Shown in pieces: positions 36,160 to 47,908 of a stretch of 64,000 nucleotides of DNA (position 1 is its first letter; each line of letters starts with the position of its first letter). Both the position numbers and the translations under genes were made by a program. The notes beneath the pieces were generated by a model. The model was not told the origin of the DNA, ran no database searches, and was given only the letters and a program-made list of their open reading frames with translations. The stretch is from Pleurodeles waltl (Eukaryota; Chordata; Amphibia; Caudata; Salamandridae), in NCBI RefSeq assembly GCF_031143425.1, contig NC_090438.1:779971138-780035137 (forward strand), given 5' to 3'.

Positions 36160-38870
36160 CAGAAGAACAAGTTACTTACCTTGGGTAATGCCTTTTCTGG
36201 TATAGACCCAATCTAACCACAGATTCCTCCACCATTCTGATCAACCCTCTGCCCTGTTCAGTGGAATGTGCTAATAAGTCCATTAATAAGACCCACTCCA
36301 GAGATTTGCACACTGGCATAGTCTGATCCTGCTTTAGAGTCTACCAGTAAAGGCGTTACCAAAGGTAAGTAACTTGTTTGTTTATCCTAGGTGATTTGTG
36401 TCCCCAAGGTCCTGAGTTTGTCACGTCTGGTTCCACATTTCAGTTAAAGTGGAGGAGTTTCCAAATGAATAATTGTAAACAAATTAATGTCAGTTGGTTG
36501 CTTTTGGCCTCAGATAGATCCTGAACTCTTGTGGTAATCCTTCCGATTCATCTCATGTCACTTCCGATGTAGCACCTGTGAGGAGATTCGAAATGAATTT
36601 ATCCCCTTATCTAGATAATTGGTTAACTCAAATGTCCAACCCAAGCAGTTCACAAGCTCCTCAGGACTTTTAATGAATTGGAATTTCCAATGGCTTTGGT
36701 GAACTTACTTCCTTACACCCAACTGAAACAATTGTCTTGTAATCAATGCTTCAGAACAGTGGCATTAAGAAGAAATTGGAATGTGTCGTGGAAGACTAGT
36801 TCATTGTGACAACATAGTTAAAATGAATTTTCTACCTGCAAATTCCTCACCACACTCAAACTGATTTCTGCCCCGGCTGTAAACTGACTCATACTCGCAG
36901 TACAGGCTGGCTTCTGATGATTCCACTTTCCTCTCAACATACCCCTTGCCTGAAAATGGGCCAGTGCATGCCTCCTCTTGCGGCAGAGAATCGAGGGGCT
37001 TTCCTCTCTGACTCCAAATAGGAAGCCTAAGAAATATGAGGCAGCAATTATGAACATTTTCTCAGCTTTGGGCTGCTTAGCCCAGCTTAGCACATGAGTG
37101 CCCCATGTCTCCTGGTTAGATACAATCACACCTTGTAGGAGATTGCGAATGGGATGGTCCCTAGCTTGTTAGACCATTTAAAAAGACCACTTTAAGGAGG
37201 AAATGCTCTTGCAGAATGCTTGTAGGTGGATCGATAAGGGCCGGCCTAGGCACTGTAGATTTTGAAGCTAGGGCTACCATTTACCCTGCAGCTTTGAGTA
37301 GGCACACGTGGCTAGCTAGGGTACACAGGATTCTCAAGCGGCATGCAGGCAAGTCTAATGGACATGCCATTTGCTGTCTTACTTATTTGAGGCTAAGGCC
37401 GACTGCCTTGGAGAGGTTAAGGGATGGAAGAGCATTTTGCCAAGTCATTGGGACTACAATCCCTGGGAATACAGGCAGTTAATAACATTTTGAAGATTAT
37501 CCAAAGGTTTTACCTTTCGCCAGCTCCAGCCCATCCAGCATCTTGAACCAATTTCTTCAACAGTACTGGGGCAAAGGAAAAGGTATTAAGGCCCAGCAAC
37601 AGCCCTCCTAGTCCTTCCTAGCACCACCTTGAAAGTAGCATTAGTTTCCCCTTATGGGACATGTGTAGCAAGTTTTTTTTTTTTTAGGGTGTCTTTCTTT
37701 CTGTAGGCCTGGAATACCATTACATCAGACCAGTGGGCCTTGCAGATCATTGAAAAGGGGGTTGGCCCTTCCTGCCAACAGGCTCCTCCCGAGATCCATA
37801 TCCCACAGTCTCTTCAGTCAGGGCATCACTTTTGGATCCTGCAACTGAAGGTGGTGGCCCTGCTACATAAGAAAGCAGTGGAGTTGTTTCCTAGTGAAGA
37901 AATGTAAGCAGGGGTGCTACTAAAGTAACTCTTGTTTCTTAAGAAGGAAGATTGGATGGTGCCTCCTGGTTTGCAGGGCGCTTGTTTTCACATTCCTACC
38001 CTGCAGTTTCATAGGAGGTACCTGTGATTTGTAGTAGGATGAAGTCATTACCTGGTCGTGCTCCTCCCATTCAAACTAGCTTCACCAAAGTGTTCATGAA
38101 GGTGATAGCAGTGGTTTCAGAACGTATACACAGGTTGGGGGATCTCACTATTCCTGTACCTTGAAGATTGGCTGCTCACATGGGCTTGTTGCAGCTGTTG
38201 TCAGACCACCTAAAGGCCATGGTATCCCTGCTGTTTGATCTGGCAGATGTGGCCAAGCCTCATCTAAAGCACTCCCGGCACCCCCGTTAATAGAGGCAGT
38301 ACAGGGCATAACAGCTTTGAAAGCTTCTCTTTCTCACAGGATCTTGTACATTCAGGATATGATTCTGATGTTTTGGAAGAGGGCTCCAGTTTCAGTCCTA
38401 GCAGTACTTTGTGCTGTGGCTTCCTGTATATTAGTGATCCCACATGCATACTGGCACACGGGGCCCTGCCAGTGATGCCTTTGTCAGTGATTTCAGCATG
38501 ATTGTATTTTGTCAGATGCAGTCAGTCTCACCAGACACTGCAATGCACTTGCACTGCCGGTCAGTAGAGAACATGAAGCAGAGGAGATATTTTTACCAAC
38601 CTCCAGCAGTGGCCACGGTAATGACGAATGCATCCACTTAGGGTGAGGTGTGCATCTGGCGAAACTGAAGATAAGGGGCCTTTTGTCTCCAGAAATGTTT
38701 TTTTATGGCTTTAGTGACATAGATGTACCAAGGTGGAGCTTGTCATTGAAGCAGTGCTTTGGCAAAGTTTCTGGATCCAGTGTGGTGCATGGGGATATTA
38801 TAACATTGAGGAATCTGTAGTTAGAGTATCCACCACAAAGATAGTTACCGAAGCTAAGTGGGTGTTCATT
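36160..38870 (+). mobile_element. DIRS-like remnant (DIRS-C)
   Basis: The block at 36166-36207 is inverted at 36339-36378 (AACAAGTTACTTACCTTGGG-type sequence), and its right flank is also inverted at about 38813-38868 (GAGGAATCTGTAGTTAGAG). These match the terminal and internal complementary sequences of DIRS-like elements here (compare 53468-53527). Degenerate RT sequence at about 37950-38200 reads HIPTL..HRRYL.FVVG and SPKVFMKVIAVVSERIH. A GYDSDV segment near 38357 is shared with DIRS-D at 51355. No intact frame. Confidence 0.68.
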
Positions 38871-39547
38871 TAAGATATTTTTCCCCAGTAGATCTTAATT
38901 TGCTGTCTTAAAACAGAAATTACATCGTTGATAACCCATTTTGCCCCACAGGTGTGCAACCTAGTGTTGTATTCCTGTTTACTGTCTAATATTATATGCA
39001 ACCAAATCTCCAGGGATTACTTCAAATTCTGAGTGTCAACAGAAAAGAAAAGAAAATGTTTATCCTGAGCTCCTGTAGTAACAATACGAACACAGTACAC
39101 TACAGATGAATGTGATGGTGTCTTGTCATCCTGATTTAGTACACAGGAGTGAAGCATACGCATGGGGCGGTGTGTAAGTGAGCATACAGCTCCCTGGGGG
39201 CCGGGGGGGTACGGAGGGGTCTCTATCATTTTGCCCTGTATCATGCTTACTGTGTTACTGTTTAAGATCCTTAACTGTTGCCGGACAAAAGGCTATATAC
39301 TGAATGAACACAAAAAAAATACATTAGGAACATTTAAGATTTTGTTTTTTAATGCTGAGCTCTACTAAAATATTGCAAAGGATCCTTCTTGAGGACACCA
39401 ATACTAGCTGGCCTGATTTCCTAATGTTTTGTGCCTCCATCAAAGCAGCTTTATATACCTGATCACTAAAGCTTTTTGGTTCCTATCCTTTAGGGCCTTC
39501 GTAGTTTAGCTCATTAAGCATTGCTCAGTCCCCTCCTAGTTCACCCT
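38871..39547. other. Intron, no recognised feature
   Basis: Unassigned AT-rich sequence up to the next LTR copy. Nothing recognised. Confidence 0.4.
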
Positions 39548-41004
39548 TGTAAGGAAATGCCTTCCTTGGCATGGTTACTCCCTGACTTCTTGCCTTTTGT
39601 TGATGGCAGTTATGAGTGAAAGTGTGCTGGGACCCTGCTAACCAGGCCAGGCCCAAGCACCAGTGTTCTTTCCCTAAACTGTACCTTTGTTCCCACAACT
39701 GGCACAGTCCTGGCACACAGATCAGTCCCTTTTATATGGTACCCCTGGTACCAAGGGCCCTGTTTCCAGGGAAGGTCTGTAAGTGCTGCAGCATGTCTTA
39801 TGCCACCCTGGGGACCCCACACTCAGCACATGCACACTGCCTCACATCTTGTGTGTGCTGGTGGGGAGAAAATGACTAAGTCGACTTGGCACTCCCCTCA
39901 GAGTGTCATGCCCACCTCTCACTGCTTGTGGCATAGGTAAGTCACCCCTCTAGCAGGCCTTACAGCCCTAAGGCAGGGTGCACTATACCACAGGTGAGGG
40001 CACAAGTGCATGAGCATTATGCCCCTACAGTGGCTAAGCAAAACCTTAGAGATTGTAAGTGCAGGGTAGCCATAAAGAGTATATGGTCTGGGAGTTTGTG
40101 AAATACGAACTCCACAGTTCCATAATGGCCACACTGAAATCTGGGAAGTTTGGTACCAAACTTCTCAGCACAAAAAATGCACACTGATGCCAGTGTGTAT
40201 TTTATTATAAAATACACCCAGAGGGCATCCCCTCTTCCCCCTCTAGCCCCCCCCCCCCTTCTTCCCCCCCTTACCCAGTACTGTAAACCAATCCTCCCCC
40301 CACCCCCCTCCCCCTCCCCCTCCCCCTCCCCCTCTACCGGTCTGCTGCCGAGGACGCAGTTACTTACCTGCTAGCAGACAGGAACCGGAGCACCCCTGTT
40401 CTTCATAGGCATCTGTGTATTTTGGGCCCTCCTTTGACTTCTGCACCTGATTGGCCCTGTGTTGCTGGTGCGGTGGCTTTGGGGTTGCTTTGAGCCCCCA
40501 ACTGTGGGCTACCTATGCCCAGGAGACTGACTTTGTAAGTGTTTTACTTACCTGAGAAACCTAACCAAACCTACCTCCCCCAGGAACTGTTGATTTTTGC
40601 ACTGTCCACTTTTAAAATAGCTTATTGCCATTTTAACTAAAACTGTGTGTACTACTGCTTTGAATCAAAGTTCTATACTTATCAGTGTGAAGTACCTTGC
40701 ATTTTATGTACTTACCTCAAATCCTGAATCTTGTGGTTCTAAAATAAATTAAGAAAATATATTTTTCTGTGTAAAAACTATTGGCCTGGACTTAAGTCTT
40801 TGAGTGTGTGCTCCTCATTTATTGTCTGTGTGTACAACAAATGCTTAACACTACCCTCTGATAAGCCTACTGCTTGACCACACTACCACAAAATAGAGCA
40901 TTAGTATTATCTAATTTTGCCAATATCAACCTATAAGGGGAACCCTTGGACTCTGCACACTATCTCTCACTTTGAGATAGTATATACAGAGCCAACTTCC
41001 TACA
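39548..41004 (+). mobile_element. Solo LTR, divergent and internally deleted (1457 bp)
   Basis: It starts TGTAAGGAAATGCC and ends ACTTCCTACA, with the exact 5-bp target duplication ACCCT (39543-39547 and 41005-41009). It aligns with the start and end of the long LTRs but lacks the middle, including the palindrome cluster. In its place is a C-rich (CCCCCT)n tract at about 40245-40335. It is more diverged than the young copies, so older or from another subfamily. Confidence 0.9.
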
Positions 41005-41569
41005 ACCCTTGTTCAGGGACTATATACTTGGAGGAAAGGTAAGGATCTGTATCAGAGAATATACTAGTCAAAACTCTGTGCAAAAGATGTTGAATGTTGC
41101 CCAACTAAATGTAAAATCGTCCTTATTTACATGTTTAGACAAGTTTCCGTGACAGAGTTAAAAGTTGAAAAGATAACCTAGATCAGTCTGGCTATCCTCA
41201 AGTGTCACCTGTTTTTTTTTTTTTTAATGGAGTAACAATCTGTACATACCTAACCTCACCCATGGTTTTCATAGTGTATTTTCTTACATTCACAGTGTTT
41301 AAAAGGGACTTTGATCTTGGGGCATTTTGCTTCCTTTGCTGAAGTGTTCAGGCCACACCATCACATGAAGGGTTTAGTTTTTAAATTGGGGATTTTCTCC
41401 ATTTACAGGAGTCATTGAGTTTTCCTATTGATGTGGATGCTGTCAGACTTAATTTTCAAATTTTCACATAGTATTGAAAGATGAAGGTAAGGCCAATAAA
41501 ATGGGGTGATTGAGAAATGAAAGCATACATAATTGCTGGTATAGACCTCTTGTTTCTCTGCTGTCACAG
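41005..41569. other. NUP153 intron before the third visible exon
   Basis: Contains a T-run at about 41211-41226. It ends CTGTCACAG at 41561-41569, the acceptor for the exon at 41570. Confidence 0.6.
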
Positions 41570-41827
41570 GCACCACCAATTCTCCCTTTGTGTTTGGCTC
41601 TGGGTCATCAGCAGCTGTAGCGCCATCCTTTGGTAACAGCAAAACACCAGCATTTGGACAAGGCTCAACTCAGACAAACACCCCAGCCTTCACCCCAGTG
41701 TTCTCAGCTGGATCTCAACCTTCCATTGCCTTTGGGTCAGGTCCAGCCAACAGCCAGCCACCTGTGTTTGGGCAGCAAGCAAGCCAGCCACCTGCATTTG
41801 GCACTGCAACTGCAACATCTAATGCTG
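41570..41827 (+). CDS. NUP153: NUP153 exon, FG-repeat region (third visible exon)
   Basis: A 258-nt exon with full codons from 41572. The split first codon gives Gly, then TTNSPFVFGSGSS. It carries FG motifs FVFG, SFGN, AFGQ, IAFG, VFGQQ and AFGT within Ser/Pro/Gln/Thr-rich linkers, corresponding to the segment just before the NUP153 C-terminus. The acceptor is GTCACAG and the donor is GCTG|GTAAGA. Phase 1 at both ends makes it another symmetric exon. The following exon, which should hold the last FG motifs and the basic C-terminal tail, was not found to the right. Confidence 0.95.
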
Positions 41828-44100
41828 GTAAGACAGTGCTTACGACTAATGGTTTAACATCAATTTATTTCTTGTTCTCAAAGTGTATACTGTGTATGTG
41901 AATTTAACTGCCTTATTTTCTGTACAGAAATACTGCTTTGCCTGCACAAGAATTACCATTGTTGGACATGCAACAAATGATTCTTAAAAGGCCTCTTAAT
42001 GTATTACTTCTTGTTTGTTTTACCACCACTTTATTCCAAGATTTCATTCGGTCCTCAGAGTGCCGGTTTTTCTAGAGTGATTGGCAGAAAACATACCTTG
42101 TGTGTGCTGAACCACAAATTATTCTTTAAACAACGTTAGCTTATAAGCTTGTGACTATGTACCCTAAATGGTTCTTTCTATATAATCTCATATCATAGTG
42201 AATCCTCCAGTATGACTAGACTGTGAACTTAGGAGGAGTGGGAAAAGGAGATTGGATGGGACCGAGAAAATGTAGTCAGATCTAGAATTGCTGGTGTTTG
42301 CCACTCTCTCCCCAGGAGGGGCCCAAATCAGGGAAAGACTGCAAATTCACCTTGCTATTGGGATGAGTTAACTATGTTCTAGGAGCTGCAGAGCACCAGC
42401 TTTGGAAGTGATCCAATCTTTAAAAATACCTGCATAAGGCCCGTCTGACTGTGAAGGGCCTGCATGATAACTCAGTGAACGCAATCTACCCATGTGCCTA
42501 TGCAGTAGCAAGAACGATCATCTTTAAGGAGGAGCTGCTCCATCTGCTTTACAATGGAAGAAACTCTGTCTTTCCCACTGTCTTCGGGGTGCCTATAATA
42601 TCCCCCCCCCCCCACCCCTCTCCCCTCCAAATCCAGAGGGAGCTAGCTGCAGTCAGTCTTTAGGGTCCCTCCTTGGGGTCTGATTTCAGTTTATGGACTG
42701 GGTGGCTATGATTTCAGAACCATATGGATAATCTTTGTAACCCCCAAGTGTCTGGAAGCCATGGTACTTCCCACGCCTAAACTGACTTGTTCCAAGTGAA
42801 GACTGGTGTCATCAGTAAGCGCAGTTGGTGTCACTGATTCCCATGGGTTCCAAAGCCACAGAGAATCATGACAGACAACTCTGGAATAGAGCCTCCTAAA
42901 TTTTAAGGCACTTTTGAGGCACTCCAATGAGAGCTAATGCAGTAGTTTAATCTGTCACCGTGTAAGGGTATAGGGAATATCTGGCCCATTACCCTGGTTG
43001 CCAGTTATTTGGAGGTCTCTAGGACCTTAAATCGCCCAAGGAGCTTTTAGACCACCTATAAAACCTGTTAGTTTTGTAATTCTTTTTATATTGAGTCATT
43101 TGGCACTAAATTTTTGGAGCGCCACCTTTAGAATTTGGACTTGGTCCTAATTTTAGAAGGCTTACACATATTTAATTTGTTGATAAGGCTTATAATGTTT
43201 CATGGTCAGTAATGCAGTAAGGCAAAATCATGTTAAACAAGCATTTGCAATGCAATCAGTCTCACATTTGCTCCAGTTATTGGCAAGCTTGCGCGCTGCT
43301 ATGCTCGACCTAAAAAGGATGTCTATAGCGGACTTAGCAGTGTAGGATAATAAGGTTTAGTGTAATAATTGTGAGATTCTGTCAGAAGATTACCCGTTAA
43401 ATCACAATTCCACAGGAACAGGTGCCTTTTACTCAACTCCCTCCAACAGATGCGTGCTTAGACTTTAACTAATTATCTGAACTCTGCAACCGCTAGGGGG
43501 AAAGGGGAATGGGTATAAAAAAAGACCGCCTCCAGTTCCAGCCTGTGTTTCCCACTTGAAGATATGATATTCAGTCTGTCTCTGAAAACTTGCACCTTTC
43601 TTCTTATTGGGATTTCTTTAAAGGAAGGACCTGCTTTCGGGTGATATGAGCATAGATAAGTATGTTCCTACTGCGCATTCAGCTGTTTAGCCATTCACTT
43701 TCACCCAATTCTACCATTCTCCTAACCTGGATCTTTTGAGGGACTAGCCTCTCTCTAAGAGAACAATGTTAACTTAATATCTTTTCTCCAGGAGTCAGAG
43801 GTTTTCAAGGTTCTCTAGAGAACAGTTAAAAAGTTCACAAATTTACAAACTACTTATGTCTTTTACAGGAAACGAAAACTCCTTCCCAAGGTTCAGTTTT
43901 CTCAATCACAGCTTCTAGGAATTAGTCTGAGCCCTGAGGTTTGTCTCTAAGACTGACAAGTCTCCAATGCAAAGAGTTCTTGATTATATATGTACATATA
44001 TATTGGCAAGTCTGGAAATCATACAAAAGGATTCCTTACTGCAGTTGCTTGAAGTTCTGTAAAGCCAAAACAAATTCTCCTCAGAAAGCCAATAGCCAGT
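41828..44100. other. NUP153 intron, no recognised gene
   Basis: Mostly unassigned. There is a C-run at about 42602-42613. Sequence at 43400-43600 contains GGGTATAAAAAAAG, which could be a decayed promoter of an LTR element, but no LTR ends were found. No NUP153 terminal exon seen. Confidence 0.4.
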
Positions 44101-44463
44101 TGTAAACTGTAAAACTGTAAACTTCGCACTTGTATAGCGCACTACTCAAACGTTAGGGTCTCAAGGCGCTGTACTCATACTGCTGTGGAACCCCTCCTGG
44201 CTTTTCCCTGTGAGGTGCCCACTCCTGGGCAACCCCCAGGGTGAAGCCAGGCATCCAAGCGATGTCAGGGCCGGTGAGGAGATTAAGCAAGCTATTGCCC
44301 AGAGTTAGAGTGGGACCCATTAATTAGATTAGGCACCGAGGCGAGAATGATCTGGTCCAAGGGAATTGAGCCCAAAACCCGCAGAGGTGGGAATTGAACC
44401 CTGGTCCTGCACCAGATCTCTGCATCAGGGTCTGCCTCTCTAACCATTGTGCCACACTTCTTG
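44101..44463 (-). mobile_element. tRNA-derived SINE
   Basis: Read on the minus strand, it begins near 44461 and has an A-box-like TGGCACAATGGTTAGAG (44454-44438) and a B-box-like GGTTCAATTCC (44400-44390), the internal RNA polymerase III promoter of tRNA-derived SINEs. The body is followed by a tail with CGCTATACAAGTGCG, similar to 3' tails of L2-type partner LINEs, then short TTTACAGT-like repeats. No clear target duplication. Confidence 0.75.
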
Positions 44464-45935
44464 TTGGAAGAAGGAAATAATTCAGCTTCTTCAAAAGGGA
44501 AAAAGTATCTGGTCTGCAAACCGCAACAAGAGAAAGAATTTATTACTCAAAACCGGAAGATTTCTCTATGAAATGAAGCACCTCAGGAACACTGCTCATT
44601 GTCCTCAGGATGACAGGAAGTGCATGGCTCCCAGAGAGAAGGAAGCTTCAGCACGAGATTAAGGTAGAAAAACTAGAGCGCTGACCTCAAAAAGATTTGC
44701 GTCACTCTCTAGTGGCAGTTAAACCTGAAGAAGCTAGTTCTGAGAACAACCTCCACAAAAGCCACTGGGAGTGGGGACGCCGCTGCAACCAACGTGGGTA
44801 CAAGGAAAAGGGGAATCGTTTTTGCTGAGGGAAGAACTTAACAGCGCTGGCAATAGTTTTCCTGACAGTTTTATTAACTTACAGAACTGGAAGCTTCCTT
44901 GTGGAAGTTTGGTAAATTCCTTTCCATCAGGTTACTTAGGACATGTATTTAATACCTAATTTTGAGTTCGAAATGTAATAAAATGTGAACAATTAATGAT
45001 CTTAATGTGAACTTTAAAATGTAAGTACGTTGGAAAATAAACTAATTAAATTTAAACAGTAGAAACTAGTTTAAAAAATAACTCTCATTGAATCATTAGG
45101 GAAGCCATTATCGATGGCTTCTGTGCATTGGCAACATAAGACATGAACCCACCACTCTATAGAAATGTTCTAGCCCCAAGTGGAAGGAAAAGCTGGGTTA
45201 AAGTATAAGCTGCAGATAGAACGTGGAAGGGTTTAAAAAAGTGTGTATGGAAACACTCAGTTGTTTTAAGAAGTGAACCCTTTCATCCAAACTCTTAAAC
45301 TAAGCGGTATAGCAATGTTGCTGTCTTATTTTGGTGCCAGAACTTGCTTGCACTTTCTAATTCTATTAGCATATGTTAGTTTTACCTAATCTAGTTATTG
45401 ATCTGGTAAAATAATTTCCTTCATATAAAATTAAGCAATGATTGAATATTGTTTTTGAGTGGTGTTTACTGTATCATGCTGATGACACAACGTTCTGTCC
45501 TTGGAGGGTGGAATGTTCAATAGCCTTATAGCCCTTCTGCCTCGCTCTGTACCGGTGTTTAAAGGCCCTCTCCCTCGTTATAAGCCCTCACCTGCGTCTC
45601 AGGCCTATAACTCTGGCAAAAAGAACAAGTGATGGACGGAATGCTGAACAATGTCAAACATTCACCCCCAGTACAGTGATCTGGGCCTAAATCCATCATT
45701 TTTTTTTGTTGCTGCCCATGCCATTCCAGTTTGGACCCAGCCATATGCAAATCAGTCTTGACCCTGTTCTCATGGGAACAGTCCAGCCCGGTTCAGGGTC
45801 TTTAACGACCATGATAGCCCTCTGCAGCATGATATAAGGCTATCCTTATCCCTGAACCAGAGTTACAGGCCCAAGCCACTGACGAGTGCCTATAACTGGG
45901 TAGAGGGACTGGTATAGCGCAAAGAGCGCCGTATT
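44464..45935. other. Intron, no recognised gene
   Basis: Unassigned sequence. The open frames at 44447-44662 and 44771-44959 (+) and 45559-45750 (-) have no recognisable domain. Confidence 0.4.
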
Positions 45936-46178
45936 AGTCAATATAAATACTTAGCACATGTATTAATTAGACCAACATGGTAAAAATACTAAGATTTTTC
46001 ATATTCTCCTGAAATAGGCACCATCTCCAGTCACTGTGCACTAAATACGTTGCTCTGTTCAGTTGATAAAGTCTGATCGCACAGCCAAAACACGTTCTGA
46101 ATGAGAGACTGCTATAGTGAATAAACATTCTCATGCTAGAGTGACAGTTTTCCCTTCAGCTGGAGTAAAAAGTGGTTA
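45936..46178. repeat. Dispersed repeat, copy 1 (two modules)
   Basis: The module at about 46056-46178 (CAGTTGATAAAGTCTGATCGC through AATAAACATTCTCATGCTAG) is repeated in the same orientation at about 54011-54134. The neighbouring module at about 45938-46045 is repeated inverted at about 53925-53990. The class of repeat is unknown. Confidence 0.75.
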
Positions 46179-46544
46179 ACGTTAAGGCGTTGGTGGAAGG
46201 CCCCACCAGTGAGGTGGAGCACTCCGGTTACCGCAACTTGCAGTGTTTGTATTGAGTACGGAGTGTCCCCGGGGCCTGAAGTGGAACATTCAGGGCTGGG
46301 CATTCACTCAAATGACTGCTAAGTGGTGGAGCAAGTGAGAGCTGGAATCACAGCAGTGCTCAATTTCTAAGAATGAATGCAGTCCCTGTGCAATGATGTC
46401 AAGTCAGGCACCTGAAAGTTAATATTTGAATTCCATTTGGCAATTATTTGGAATCGTAGGTGCTTGATGGGATCTATTTACTTACTTTGAAGGACTGCAT
46501 TAACTATCAGAGAAATGTCCGTTTTGTTTATCATACATATCTGA
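46179..46544. other. Intron, no recognised feature
   Basis: Unassigned interval between the dispersed repeat and the left end of DIRS-D. Nothing recognised. Confidence 0.4.
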
Positions 46545-47908
46545 AAAAGACTTCTAGTTGCAGATTCCTTACCTTAGATTCCTTACCTTAGAATTTCCCC
46601 CAGGCGTCAGACTGGATCCGGATATTTTTCTTTGAGCAGTACCCTTGCATGCCGTTAGAGGGCGTCTGTCCACTCTGCGTCAGTCGTTGATGTCATGGTC
46701 GCCGTGATGACGTTGTGGTCATACATAGGCGCCACCCACGCGCACTGACATCAGTTCTTTTCTTTCTGCACCACGCGCAGATCATGAGGTCAATTTTTGA
46801 CTGAATTTGACCATTTTTTGTATTTTTATTTTTTTAATTTTTTTTACAGCTTTGGTGCATCGAGACAAGTCTCCAAAGACCAGCTTCAAACCTTGCGACG
46901 CCTGTCACTGCATGATGTCAGTGACTGACCCGCACCTAGTCTATTCATCGTGCCTGGAGTGCGACCACAACCCGAAGTTGTGATCAGAGTGCCTAGCAGT
47001 GAACCCCAAGGCTTTGAGGGAGTGGTCCCTGAAGCTCATGGCGGCCCAGTGCTCATCTCAATTTCGCTTGAAAGGAAGGTCATCACGGCTCCTCGTCCCA
47101 TTCAAAAATCTTCAGGACATTCGGATCAAAAGAAAAAGTAGAAGAAAGCTAAATGTTCTTCGACTTCACCCCGTTGCTCGGCTGATGTGACGCGGGAAGA
47201 ACGTCGATATTCGAGGCCTGCAGAACCTACTTCTGGGTCCGCTCCGTGCCTCCCCGAATTTCTGGGAGCCGGATCCACCCCTGCCCAGCTCAAGGAATTT
47301 TGAGGCCATGCCCCTCATCTTTGGGCAGACCAAACCCCCTGTGGTACCTTGGTGGGGGGGGGGGGGGGGATTTGGATAGAGTTCTTTGGGTTCCACGCCA
47401 TAGGCTCTGGCCCTGGCCTCCGAGGGCCCCTCCCGGATCCGCTCGCTGATCTGTGCCGATGCTGGTCGTACCAATGTGACCTTCCTGGCACCAGGTAAGA
47501 AGTCCACTCGCCCACCGTCGGTTGGGCTCACAATCGACATTGACACAATTCTCATCACTGACGCTGCAGCGTCAGTTAAAGCTACTTCCCACTTCAACTG
47601 GGCCTATTCACCCCAGGTTGGATTCTGACCTCTATTAAGGGTATGAATATGAGGAATGTTTGGAGGGGATGCTGGACCCTTTAGAATACCAGCCAGACAA
47701 CCCTGACTTGGACTGGGCACAGGAATTGGGTGAGGCTAGTGGTGTGGGTACTTCCCCAGACGCTGGCATGATTTCTCCTCCTAATCTGGCTGTGGCGGAG
47801 GGAGTGTCTTAATCCATGGTGATCAGTAGGGCATCTGAGGTCCGTGGCCTTGAGCGTCCCTCTGTGGCAGTCAAAAATAACCTCCTGACAAAGGTGCTTC
47901 AGCCTAGG
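46545..47908 (+). mobile_element. DIRS-like element, left part (DIRS-D): terminal repeat and gag remnant
   Basis: The left terminal region at about 46550-46765 is inverted at about 53660-53870. Shared features include TTCCTTACCTTAGAATTTCCCCCAGG, GAGCAGTACCCTTGCA and GTCATACATAGGC blocks. A 14-bp ATTCCTTACCTTAG unit is tandemly doubled near 46563-46590. The gag remnant at 46860-47170 has a cysteine-rich segment (CDACHC, CLEC, SEC) with a stop near 46981. A G-run lies at 47356-47369. The element is interrupted at 47909 by an LTR and resumes at 50659. Confidence 0.85.

Noticed and set aside
44390..44454. A functional tRNA gene
   Set aside because: The A and B box sequences are present but the cloverleaf cannot be completed, and the body continues into a SINE tail.
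47166..47597. 143-codon minus-strand frame
   Set aside because: Antisense to the DIRS-D gag region and crosses a G-homopolymer. No domain.
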